Source: JAICKN01 sp036489565
Lineage (GTDB): Bacteria; Acidobacteriota; Terriglobia; Terriglobales; Acidobacteriaceae
Length of the DNA: 64,000 nt
Reading direction: 5' to 3'
Assembly (NCBI GenBank): GCA_036489565.1
Contig: DASXFN010000083.1
Coordinates: 1 to 64,000, forward strand
Shown: piece by piece, positions 49,381 through 57,925 of the stretch
Layout: every line of letters starts with the position of its first letter
How positions within the stretch are numbered: position 1 is the stretch's first letter
The notes under the pieces: model-generated
What the model was told of the DNA's origin: nothing
Database searches by the model: none
What the model saw: only the letters and a program-made list of their open reading frames with translations
Translations under genes and position numbers: made by a program

Positions 49381-51513
49381 TCATAAGTTATTCGGGGACA
49401 ATGGTCTGATTTGCACCGCGCATACTTTGAACTCCGGCATGCGGCTGGTCGGATCAAGCGCGGGATTTGTGAGCAGATTGGCGGCTGATTTTCCACCCCA
49501 ATGAAAAGGGACGAAGACCGTGTCTGGGCGAATCTCGGCGCTAAGCTGTACATTGAATTTCGCCGCGCCGCGCCGACTTTTCACCAACACTAGCTCGCCA
49601 TCCGCAACCCCAAGTTGCCGCGCCAGCCGCAAGTGCATTTGCAAGCGTGGCTCCGGTTTTCGCGAAAGCGTTGTCGCCATCCGGCGCGTCTGCGCTCCAG
49701 AGTTGTAATGTTCGCGGTAGCGGCCCGTTGTCAGGTAAAACGGGTAATCGCAATCTGGCAGCTCTCCGGCATCCCTGTGTTGCACCGCGTGAAAACGGGC
49801 CTTGCCATCGACATGATGAAATCGTTCTGCAAATATTCGGGGCGTGCCGGCGTGTTCAACGGAAGGGCAGGGCCAGAACACACCCTGCTCGCGCTCAATT
49901 CGTTCATAGCTGATACCGGCGTAATCAGCGATGCCTCCGCCGCTAGCAAGGCGAAGCTCATCAAAAACTTCTTCTTCAGAGTCGTAGCGGAAATATCGCC
50001 CCTTGCCCAGGCGTTCCGCTAGAGTGCACAGAATGTTGATATCACTCAGCACTCCCGCTGGCGGATCGAAGGTTTTTCGCCGCCGGATGACACGCCCTTC
50101 AAGGTTCGTCATGGTGCCGTCTTCCTCAGCCCATTGCGTCACGGGAAGAAAGAAGTCTGCATGCTGCGCCGTCTCGTTCATGAAGGAATCGCAGACCACA
50201 AGCAAATCCAGCTCGCGCAACCGCGAGTTGATGTGAGTCAGTCCGGGAGAGGCCACGGACAAATTGGAACCAAAAACCAGCAATGCGCGAATGCCGCCCT
50301 GCGGGCCGAGCGCATCGCAGAGTTCATAGGCGCTCTTGCCTTTTCCGGGAAGCGTATTTGCATCCACGCCCCAAACTTTCGCCACTGCTTCTCTGTCTTC
50401 GGGCACATCAATGCGCCGATATCCGGGAAGCTGGTCAGCTTTCTGGCCATGCTCGCGTCCCCCTTGGCCATTGCCCTGGCCGGTAAGGCAGCCGTATCCA
50501 CTGTAGGGTCGTCCCACTTTGCCCAAAGCAAGCATGAGATTGATGAATGCCAGGACCGTGTCGGTTCCTTTGGACTGCTGCTCAGGGCCGCGTCCTGAGA
50601 GCACCATGCTGCTGGCGGATTTCGCAAGCATCCGGACCGCTTCGCGGATGTGCTTTTCCGAAACGCCGCTCAATTTTTCGACGCGCGCCGGAGGGTAATC
50701 CAGAGCGACGCGTCGCAGATCATCGAACCCATTCGTGCGGGCCGCGATGTAGTCCCAATCAATAAGATTTTCTTCGAGCGCCACATACAACATGCCGTTG
50801 GCCAGGGCCAGGTCTGTGCCGGGAGTAAGTTGCAGATGCAACTGAGCGGCCTGGGCGGTCTCGGTACGTCGCGGATCTACAACGATCAATTTGCCGCCAT
50901 TCGCCCGTTGCTTTTCGAACCACTGCATGATCGGCGGAAGCGTGTCGGCGCTGTTCGCTCCCCATAGCACAACCGTTTGGCACTGCGCGATATCGCTGAC
51001 CGGAAACGGCAACCCACGGTCAATCCCAAAAGCTTTATTCTGACCAGCGGCGGCGGACGACATGCAATAGCGTCCGTTGTAGTCAATGTTCGCGCTGCCC
51101 ACCGCGACCCGCATGAATTTGCCGAGCAGATACGCCTTCTCATTGGTAAGAGCGCCGCTGCCGAAGGCTGCGACGCAATCAGCACCATGTTCCGCTTGGA
51201 GCGCGAGCATGCGCGCAGCGATCTCGTCCAAAGCCTCACTCCATGACACGGATACGAAGTCGCCCTGCGCGTTCCGTTTCAGGGGAGTCGTTATGCGGTC
51301 TTCGCTGCTGAGTAGCTCCGCGGCGGAGAAGCCCTTGATACACATCCGCCCTTGATTCACGGGAAAGTCCGGGTCGGGCGAAATGCTCACAAGATTGGGA
51401 GACTTCATCTCCATCACAATTCCGCATTGAAAGGCACAGAAGGGGCAGTGCGTGCGGACCTCGGCGGCTTTCGCGTTTGCAACTTCATCGGCGGCGGATG
51501 TAATTGATGTCAT
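49381..51513 (-). CDS. nasA: assimilatory nitrate reductase, catalytic subunit (NasA/NarB-type)
   Basis: A 710-residue molybdopterin-dependent oxidoreductase. The N-terminal [4Fe-4S] site is Cys23, Cys26, Cys30 and Cys58. It continues with the bis-MGD domains (SANIDYNGRYCMSSAAAG, GANSADTLPPIMQWFE, GYGCLTGQGNGQGGREHGQKADQLPGY). There is no C-terminal BFD-type [2Fe-2S] domain, so electrons come from ferredoxin, flavodoxin or a separate subunit. Start of the operon nasA-narK-mobA. No nitrite reductase is in the window. Confidence 0.92.
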   Translation of the reverse strand: MTSITSAADEVANAKAAEVRTHCPFCAFQCGIVMEMKSPNLVSISPDPDFPVNQGRMCIKGFSAAELLSSEDRITTPLKRNAQGDFVSVSWSEALDEIAARMLALQAEHGADCVAAFGSGALTNEKAYLLGKFMRVAVGSANIDYNGRYCMSSAAAGQNKAFGIDRGLPFPVSDIAQCQTVVLWGANSADTLPPIMQWFEKQRANGGKLIVVDPRRTETAQAAQLHLQLTPGTDLALANGMLYVALEENLIDWDYIAARTNGFDDLRRVALDYPPARVEKLSGVSEKHIREAVRMLAKSASSMVLSGRGPEQQSKGTDTVLAFINLMLALGKVGRPYSGYGCLTGQGNGQGGREHGQKADQLPGYRRIDVPEDREAVAKVWGVDANTLPGKGKSAYELCDALGPQGGIRALLVFGSNLSVASPGLTHINSRLRELDLLVVCDSFMNETAQHADFFLPVTQWAEEDGTMTNLEGRVIRRRKTFDPPAGVLSDINILCTLAERLGKGRYFRYDSEEEVFDELRLASGGGIADYAGISYERIEREQGVFWPCPSVEHAGTPRIFAERFHHVDGKARFHAVQHRDAGELPDCDYPFYLTTGRYREHYNSGAQTRRMATTLSRKPEPRLQMHLRLARQLGVADGELVLVKSRRGAAKFNVQLSAEIRPDTVFVPFHWGGKSAANLLTNPALDPTSRMPEFKVCAVQIRPLSPNNL

Positions 51514-51926
51514 AAAACTTAACCACTCTCGCGCGTATACCTTGACCTATTAATCCCAAGGCGCGCGGCGAACGCGTTCTATTCCAGCTATTCCATTGCA
51601 TTAAATTTGCGGTTGGACACAACCCAGTATCCGAAGAACAAATCGAGAGAACGTCTTGGTTGGACCTCAACTCAGAGGCGAGCTACTTGTACATGTAAGT
51701 TCTAGCGGCAAGCTGAAAGCCGGGGAAATCAAAAAAATCTCTGCCGCCGATAAACTCAAATCGAGCAGTCTATATGCTTGACAATGCGATTCTTCAGCCG
51801 GCCGCCTCATATGCATACCGCGATTTTTTTATGCGGGCCATCTTTTCTTTGAATCTGGCTTTCGGCTCTTTTCTGCAATACTTTCACTTCTTCCAGAATG
51901 CAAAATTAGGGCATTTTGCTACCACC
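51514..51926. other. divergent promoter region of nitrate reductase
   Basis: About 410 bases upstream of nasA and of the small protein at 51927. The longer frame starting at 51774 has no ribosome binding site and I consider it non-coding. No clear operator or ANTAR-type hairpins were recognised by eye. Confidence 0.35.
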
Positions 51927-52322
51927 ATGAAACTTCGCATCCGAGGCAATTCGCTCCGGCTCCGACTCACTCAGGGAGAAGTTTCCAGGCTGATGGCGGA
52001 TGGACGGATCAGCGAGTCGGTACACTTCTCGCCAATCGCGGCATCGGATGCTTTCACCTATTCGCTGAAAACATGCGAGAACGCTGCAACCGTTTCCGCG
52101 AGCTATCGCGAAGGAGAGATACTAATTACGCTTCCCGCGCGGAAGGCCGCGGAATGGGCCAATACCAGCCAAGTTGGGATCGAACAAACACAGCCCCTAC
52201 AAGAAGGCACGGAGCTGCGAATTGTCGTCGAGAAGGATTTCCGTTGTTTGCAACCAAGAACGGAAGAGGATGAAAGTGACAACTTTCCGAATCCAGAGGT
52301 CTGTTACAGCGAGTCGCCGTGA
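51927..52322 (+). CDS. small conserved protein, DUF7009-like
   Basis: 131 residues from ATG 51927: KLRIRGNSLRLRLTQGEVSRL, TVSASYREGEILITLPARKA, IVVEKDFRCLQPRTEEDESD, NPEVCYSE. It resembles small conserved proteins annotated as DUF7009 in Acidobacteriota and relatives, several of which lie near nitrogen-metabolism genes; I am not certain of the family name. It is divergent from the nitrate operon. The C-terminal Cys-containing tail is notable. Confidence 0.6.
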   Translation: MKLRIRGNSLRLRLTQGEVSRLMADGRISESVHFSPIAASDAFTYSLKTCENAATVSASYREGEILITLPARKAAEWANTSQVGIEQTQPLQEGTELRIVVEKDFRCLQPRTEEDESDNFPNPEVCYSESP

Positions 52323-52411
52323 GCAAACAGCCAAATCTTTTTTCCAGAAATGTCGAAAAAAAGGCGCTCTTTGAGAGCGCCGTAGGAGAGAGTCGTACTT
52401 GGGCAAATTCG

Positions 52412-52963
52412 TTATTGAGGCATTAAAACGCTGTCAATGACGTGAATAACGCCGTTGGACTGCATCACATTGGGGATGGTCACCGTCGCGGTGCCGCCTT
52501 TTTCGTCTTTCAGTACGATCTTGCCATCCTGCATCATTGCGGTCAGCTTTCCGCCTTCGACGGTGGTCAGTTCAACTGAGCCATTTCCTGCCTTAATCTT
52601 CTTCATCAGATCGCGTGCAGTCCACTTTCCCGATACCACATGGTAGGTAAGAATTTTCTTCAGCTCGTCCTTATTTTCCGGCTTAAGAAGGTTGTCCACG
52701 GTCCCCGCGGGAAGTTTGTCAAAAGCTTCGTTGGTTGGAGCGAAAACGGTAAAGGGGCCGGGGCTTTCGAGCGTGTCCACTAATCCGGCTGCTTTGACGG
52801 CGGCGACCAGGGTGGTGTGGTCCTTGGAATTCATCGCGTTCTGGATGATGCTCTTTTGTGGCGACATCGAATGGCCGCCCACCATGGGATTCTCCGCAAA
52901 GCTGAGTCCGGTGAACGCAAGAGCGAACAACATGATCGTTAATATGAAATTGCGATTTTTCAT
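52412..52963 (-). CDS. exported fasciclin (FAS1) domain protein
   Basis: 183 residues from ATG 52963 (MKNRNFILT, with AAAGGA upstream); earlier in-frame starts lack support. A signal peptide (FILTIMLFALAFTGLSFAEN) precedes one FAS1 domain (SKDHTTLVAAVKAAGLVDTL, FTVFAPTNEAFDKLPAGTV, LKKILTYHVVSGKW, VIHVIDSVLMP). FAS1 proteins act in cell adhesion or surface contacts. It is monocistronic. Confidence 0.93.
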   Translation of the reverse strand: MKNRNFILTIMLFALAFTGLSFAENPMVGGHSMSPQKSIIQNAMNSKDHTTLVAAVKAAGLVDTLESPGPFTVFAPTNEAFDKLPAGTVDNLLKPENKDELKKILTYHVVSGKWTARDLMKKIKAGNGSVELTTVEGGKLTAMMQDGKIVLKDEKGGTATVTIPNVMQSNGVIHVIDSVLMPQ

Positions 52964-53357
52964 TGTCTTTGTCCTTTCGGCGCTTTTCATGCCTTTCACC
53001 CTAAGTACGCGAGGCGGAGAGAATTGGATTGCTGGCGGATAAAGGGATTCCGGGTAGATAAGGAGAAATATGACTGTATTCGCGAGAGAGTATCCCAGAT
53101 CTCAGAAGACGAGCCCCAAACGGATTTTCAAGGCGTCTCCAGAATCATTGAAGCTGGCGTAGAAACGGTAGATGATAAGGACAGCACTGCCTGAGGCCCA
53201 TGAAAGGAAAATCCCGTGACATAAAACCAGACAACATTCTGATTCAGGGCGACTCTAAAAACCGGGGTTTCTGAACATGTAGACCAAGAGCAGTGCTTGC
53301 AGGCGTCCAATGGGTCCTGCTTCATTGCTTCGAAGCGTGACCTGGTAAGGAGCTTTT
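52964..53357. other. upstream region of phenylalanine hydroxylase
   Basis: About 390 bases. A 30-codon ORF (53070-53162) has an ideal AAGGAG at 53060-53065 but no known relatives; see findings. Otherwise nothing recognisable. AAGGAG at 53347-53352 is the ribosome binding site of the next gene. Confidence 0.35.
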
Positions 53358-54269
53358 ATGAAGGATTCTATATCCACGCCTGATCTTACGACCGGTACCT
53401 CCAAATACGTGGGGGAGCAGCAAGCCGCTGGGGCCATGCAAATCGTCCAGCCATACGAACTCTATTCGCAGGAAAACCAGGAAACCTGGAAGCGGCTGTA
53501 TACACGAATGGAACCGCTGTGGCAAAAATATGGCGCGTCTGCCTTCCTTGAGGGCCGCAAGAAGCTGGGCCTTCATGCGGACGCAATCCCACAGCTCGAA
53601 GATGTAAATGCCCGGCTCTCGGTATGCTCTCGTTATCATGCCTTCGCGGTAAGCGGCTTCCTATCTTCCTTTGCGTTTTTTGATTCGCTCAGCCGCTGGG
53701 AATTTCCCACAACAATTACGGTGCGTCCGGCGAAAACCGCCGACTACCTGCCGGAGCCAGATATCTTTCATGATGTCGGCGGACATCTCCCTTTGCACAC
53801 GCTTCCGGAATTTGCCGCCGCTCTGCAGCGCTTCGGAATGTGCGCTCACGCCGCGGCGGAAATATGCTCGCATCTCACGGACCGCGCCGAAGCGCGCCGC
53901 CGGGTAAAGAGCATGGTCCGCGGAATCGCCCGCGCCTTCTGGTTCACCATTGAATTTGGGCTTATACGGTCGCCGGCTGGACTGCGCGCTTATGGCAGTG
54001 GCTTGTTAAGTTCCTTCGGCGAGCTTCAATACGCGCTTGATTCGCCAGAGGTCTGGCGCGTGCCGTTTCAGTTGGAATGGTCCATCCAGGCTTGCGTGGA
54101 TTACAGCCGCTACCAGTGTCTGTTATTCGTCATTGATTCTTTTGATCAATTGTTCGCGGAGATCGGGAAGCTGGAACAATGGATGAAAGACGGCCGCCTG
54201 AACAATTTGACAGGGGGCGAACGCGAGATCAGCGACGAGGAGGCGGATTTATATCTAAAGCTTGCTTAA
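53358..54269 (+). CDS. phhA: phenylalanine 4-monooxygenase
   Basis: A 303-residue aromatic amino acid hydroxylase. The iron ligands are His138 and His143 (IFHDVGGHLPLH) and a Glu near 199 (FWFTIEFGLIRS). A segment EPDIFHDV is typical of the family. The HDV-G-GH form (Gly for the usual Phe/Val) and a slightly longer linker before the Glu are deviations. It makes tyrosine from phenylalanine with tetrahydropterin, and feeds the hpd-hmgA-unknown-fahA genes that follow. A clear AAGGAG ribosome binding site precedes it. Confidence 0.92.
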   Translation: MKDSISTPDLTTGTSKYVGEQQAAGAMQIVQPYELYSQENQETWKRLYTRMEPLWQKYGASAFLEGRKKLGLHADAIPQLEDVNARLSVCSRYHAFAVSGFLSSFAFFDSLSRWEFPTTITVRPAKTADYLPEPDIFHDVGGHLPLHTLPEFAAALQRFGMCAHAAAEICSHLTDRAEARRRVKSMVRGIARAFWFTIEFGLIRSPAGLRAYGSGLLSSFGELQYALDSPEVWRVPFQLEWSIQACVDYSRYQCLLFVIDSFDQLFAEIGKLEQWMKDGRLNNLTGGEREISDEEADLYLKLA

Positions 54270-54445
54270 TTCTGCAGGCGTATACTTATGGGGTAGTCTC
54301 ATGCCCGCTCTCACGGTGCAACTACAATGATTAGATTTCCATCCCATGTACCGATGACCTAGCTTTCGCGACGGCACAAGTTGCGCCGCGACGCCTGCCA
54401 TGAACGTCTCACCTCGTACGGGAAGAGACGAGAAAGCGAGGGCTG

Positions 54446-55609
54446 ATGAAAGCTCATTTGGAACAACCGATTTCAGCGATATCTGCTGACTTCCTGCCGC
54501 TCAATGGGACCGACTACGTTGAGTTTCTGGTTGGGAACGCCAAGCAATCCGCATACTACTACCGGGCCGCCTTCGGCATGAGCCTGATTGCTTATCAAGG
54601 CCCTGAAACTGGAGTTCGTGATCGAGTTTCTTATGTACTTCAACAGGGCAAGGTTCGCTTTGTCCTGACTACGTCTCTATATCCAGACAGCGAAATCGCC
54701 GATCACGTGCGTCGCCACGGCGACGGCGTGCGCGACATCGGGTTATGGGTGGACGATGCTGAGGCGGCATGGCGCGAGACGACGCAGCGCGGCGCGAAGA
54801 GTGTTCGTGCCCCGTTCGTTCTTGGCGAAAAACAAGTGGAAGCCACGAATCCGTCGAAAAACAGGTCGAGCGGTACCGTCAAAATCGCGTCCATAGCAAT
54901 CTACGGAGACACGCTTCACACCTTCGTCGAGCGCAAGGACTTCACCGGCGCATTTCTGCCGGGGTTCGTCCCAATCGAAGACGATCCCATTGCCCGCCCA
55001 ACAGGCTTGCTTTATGTGGACCACATGGTTGGAAACGTGGGCTGGAATGAGATGAACCGATGGGTGGATTTCTACCACGATGTGATGGGATTCAGCTTAT
55101 ATCAGCATTTTGATGACGAGGATATTTCTACCGAGTACTCGGCGCTCATGTCGAAAGTGATGGCCAATCAAAATGGCCGCATAAAGTTTCCCATCAACGA
55201 ACCGGCGGAAGGCCGCAAGAAATCGCAGATTGAAGAATACCTTGAGTATTATCACGGGCCGGGCGTGCAGCATATCGCGATGGCCACCGACAACATTCTT
55301 GCGACGGTTGGAAAATTGCGAGACCAGGGAGTGGAATTCCTGCGCGTGCCGCACGCGTATTACTCAGAACTGCAAGAGCGGGTGGGGCGCATTGACGAGC
55401 CAGTGGACGAACTGGAAAAGCTCGGGGTTCTTGTGGACCGGGATGATGAAGGATACATGCTGCAAATCTTCACGCGTCCGGTCGAGGACAGGCCGACGTT
55501 GTTTTTTGAAATCATTCAGCGAAAGGGCAGCCGCAGCTTTGGAAAAGGGAACTTCAAGGCGTTGTTTGAAGCAATTGAGCGTGAGCAGGCCCGCAGGGGG
55601 AATTTATAG
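54446..55609 (+). CDS. hpd: 4-hydroxyphenylpyruvate dioxygenase
   Basis: A 387-residue HPPD with two VOC-type halves. The iron ligands are His193 (LLYVDHMVGNV), His276 (GPGVQHIAMATD) and Glu355 (LFFEIIQRKG). It converts 4-hydroxyphenylpyruvate to homogentisate. It lies between phhA and hmgA, so the operon degrades phenylalanine and tyrosine. Length and motifs are complete. Confidence 0.97.
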   Translation: MKAHLEQPISAISADFLPLNGTDYVEFLVGNAKQSAYYYRAAFGMSLIAYQGPETGVRDRVSYVLQQGKVRFVLTTSLYPDSEIADHVRRHGDGVRDIGLWVDDAEAAWRETTQRGAKSVRAPFVLGEKQVEATNPSKNRSSGTVKIASIAIYGDTLHTFVERKDFTGAFLPGFVPIEDDPIARPTGLLYVDHMVGNVGWNEMNRWVDFYHDVMGFSLYQHFDDEDISTEYSALMSKVMANQNGRIKFPINEPAEGRKKSQIEEYLEYYHGPGVQHIAMATDNILATVGKLRDQGVEFLRVPHAYYSELQERVGRIDEPVDELEKLGVLVDRDDEGYMLQIFTRPVEDRPTLFFEIIQRKGSRSFGKGNFKALFEAIEREQARRGNL

Positions 55610-55673
55610 CATGCGAAGAGCACTCGCATGCCCGATCTTCTGAGATCACGATCTACTGAGATGAGGTGCCAGC

Positions 55674-56984
55674 ATGCCTACGACAGCAGAAGCAACCACA
55701 ACGTTGCGTTATAACTCCGGCTTTGGAGGTGAATTCGCCACGGAGGCAGTCCCCGGCGCGCTTCCAGCGGGCCAAAATGCCCCGCAACATCCGCCGCTTG
55801 GCTTGTACACCGAACAGTTAAGCGGTTCGCCCTTTACCGCACCTCGCCACTTGAACCGCCGTACGTGGACCTACCGTATTCAACCTTCCGTGGTGCACAA
55901 GCCTTACACCGAATTTAACCAGGGCCTGCTGCGCTCGACCCCGTTCGATGAGTGCGTAACCTCTCCAAACCAACTGCGCTGGAGCCCAGTTCCGGTTCCT
56001 GAACAGCCGACGGACTTTGTCGAAGGAATCCGCACGCTTGCGGGCAATGGTGATTGCTACATGCACAGCGGCGTGGCCATCCATTTTTACCTGGCAAACC
56101 GTTCGATGAAAAATCGCTTCTTCTACAACGCCGATGGCGAACTCCTGATTGTTCCACAGCTCGGCAAGCTTCTTATCAAGACCGAGTTGGGCAATTTGGA
56201 AGTCGCGCCCAAGGAGATCGTCGTCATCCCTCGCGGCATTAAGTTTTCAGTGACTCTACTCGACGACGAAGCTCGCGGATACATTTGCGAAAATTATGGC
56301 GCGATGCTGCGCCTGCCCGATCTCGGCCCGATTGGCGCGAATGGCCTTGCTAATCCCCGCGACTTCCTCACTCCTCACGCGGCGTTTGAAGATGTGGCGG
56401 GAGAATTTCAAGTCATCAGCAAATTTGGCGGGCGCTTGTGGGAATCAATTCATGACCACTCGCCTTTGAACGTCGTCGCCTGGCACGGCAATTACGCGCC
56501 ATACAAATATGATTTGAATCGCTTCAACTGCATCAATTCCGTAAGCTTCGACCATCCTGATCCTTCGATTTACACGGTGCTGACATCTTCGTCAGAATTC
56601 CCGGGCACCTCCAATTTTGATTTCGCAATTTTTCCTCCACGCTGGATGGTTGCCGAGCACACCTTCCGTCCTCCATGGTTCCACCGGAATTTTATGAATG
56701 AGTTCATGGGACTTGTGAGCGGCGAGTACGACTCCAAAGCCGAAGGATTTTTGCCCGGCGGCGCGAGCTTGCACAATTGCATGAGTGGCCATGGACCGGA
56801 TGCGGAGACCTTTGAAAAGGCTTCGCGCGGCAACCTTGAACCTCAATATATGGATACCGGCCTGGCATTCATGTTCGAAACACGCTTTATCTGTCGGCCC
56901 ACCAGCTACGCGATGAGCATCTCAGAGTTGCAGCATGAGTACTATATCTGCTGGCAGGATCTGAAAAAGCATTTTCGAACGTAG
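55674..56984 (+). CDS. hmgA: homogentisate 1,2-dioxygenase
   Basis: A 436-residue HmgA. Features include GFGGEFATEAVPGALPAGQN, NVVAWHGNYAPYKYDL, the metal-site segment WFHRNFMNEFMGLVSGEY (a His and Glu) and the late His in CMSGHGPDAETFEKA. It opens the homogentisate ring to maleylacetoacetate. It is followed 35 bases later by the unknown gene 57020. Confidence 0.97.
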   Translation: MPTTAEATTTLRYNSGFGGEFATEAVPGALPAGQNAPQHPPLGLYTEQLSGSPFTAPRHLNRRTWTYRIQPSVVHKPYTEFNQGLLRSTPFDECVTSPNQLRWSPVPVPEQPTDFVEGIRTLAGNGDCYMHSGVAIHFYLANRSMKNRFFYNADGELLIVPQLGKLLIKTELGNLEVAPKEIVVIPRGIKFSVTLLDDEARGYICENYGAMLRLPDLGPIGANGLANPRDFLTPHAAFEDVAGEFQVISKFGGRLWESIHDHSPLNVVAWHGNYAPYKYDLNRFNCINSVSFDHPDPSIYTVLTSSSEFPGTSNFDFAIFPPRWMVAEHTFRPPWFHRNFMNEFMGLVSGEYDSKAEGFLPGGASLHNCMSGHGPDAETFEKASRGNLEPQYMDTGLAFMFETRFICRPTSYAMSISELQHEYYICWQDLKKHFRT

Positions 56985-57019
56985 GCTGCCGGGCTAGTTC
57001 GAGCCGGAGGGAATAACAT

Positions 57020-57925
57020 TTGCAAACTGACGTCCTAACACGGAAGTCTCCGGCTACGGTTCGCGCCGTACTCGAGGACGTTGTGGATTACGCGGGACTT
57101 TTTCCTCCCGCAACGCTTCCACTAGCGGACGCAGTTCGAAATTACTCTGCCTATCGCTGCGGCGTGAACGCCTGGATGTTGGGTCGCTTCGTTGTGCCCG
57201 CATCGCGCCTGCCGGAGCTTTCCGCGATTCTGCTGACGGCGGGTAAAAGCACCTCGCCATGGCAGATCAGCTCGTTGGTCGGGAAGGATTTCGAATCCGA
57301 TCTGGCGGATATTACGGTATTCAACCTCGACGCGGGCCAATATGGACAAGTGCATACGATTGAAATGGCGCCCGAGCTGCAAACCAAAATCGAGGACATC
57401 GCCACGAAAGCTCCTCGTGATGTCACGGCATATTTCGAGCTTCCACTAGATGCCCCATTGGAGTTATTGAAAACCCTCGTCCACCAGGGCGCGCGTGCCA
57501 AAGTCCGGACGGGAGGCCTCAGGCCCGAGGCGATTCCTTCTACGTCGGAGTTAGCAACATTTATCGTGAATTGTGCAAGCGCGGGTGCCGCGTTCAAAGC
57601 TACGGCTGGGCTGCATCATCCCATTCGGAGTATTCGGCCTCTCACTTACGAGCCGAATGCGATTGCCGGAGAAATGCACGGTTTTCTGAATGTGCTGATG
57701 GCTTCGGCATTCGCAATCTCAAGAGCGCCGATCGAGACCGTTAACGAGGTTCTGGCCGAGCGGCAATCTTCGTCTTTTCTATTTACGGATTCGGAAGTCA
57801 GGTGGAAGGGAAAATCAGTTCCTGCTTCCATGCTCCGCGAAATTCGCCAGCGATTGTTCATTTCATTCGGTTCTTGCTCGTTCGACGAACCAGTGGAAGA
57901 CCTCGTCTCGCTAGGCTGGCTATGA
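57020..57925 (+). CDS. unknown protein of the tyrosine-degradation operon
   Basis: 301 residues from TTG 57020 with GGAGG nine bases upstream. No family recognised. Notable stretches: VRAVLEDVVDYAGLFPPATLPL at the N-terminus, AWMLGRFVVPASRLPEL, PRDVTAYFELPLD, and the conserved-looking core GLRPEAIPSTSELATFIVNC then FKATAGLHHPIRSIRPL. There is no signal peptide. It sits between hmgA and fahA and overlaps fahA by four bases (ATGA, 57922-57925). No maleylacetoacetate isomerase is in this operon, so it may carry that or another late-step function; this is a guess. Confidence 0.85.
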   Translation: MQTDVLTRKSPATVRAVLEDVVDYAGLFPPATLPLADAVRNYSAYRCGVNAWMLGRFVVPASRLPELSAILLTAGKSTSPWQISSLVGKDFESDLADITVFNLDAGQYGQVHTIEMAPELQTKIEDIATKAPRDVTAYFELPLDAPLELLKTLVHQGARAKVRTGGLRPEAIPSTSELATFIVNCASAGAAFKATAGLHHPIRSIRPLTYEPNAIAGEMHGFLNVLMASAFAISRAPIETVNEVLAERQSSSFLFTDSEVRWKGKSVPASMLREIRQRLFISFGSCSFDEPVEDLVSLGWL

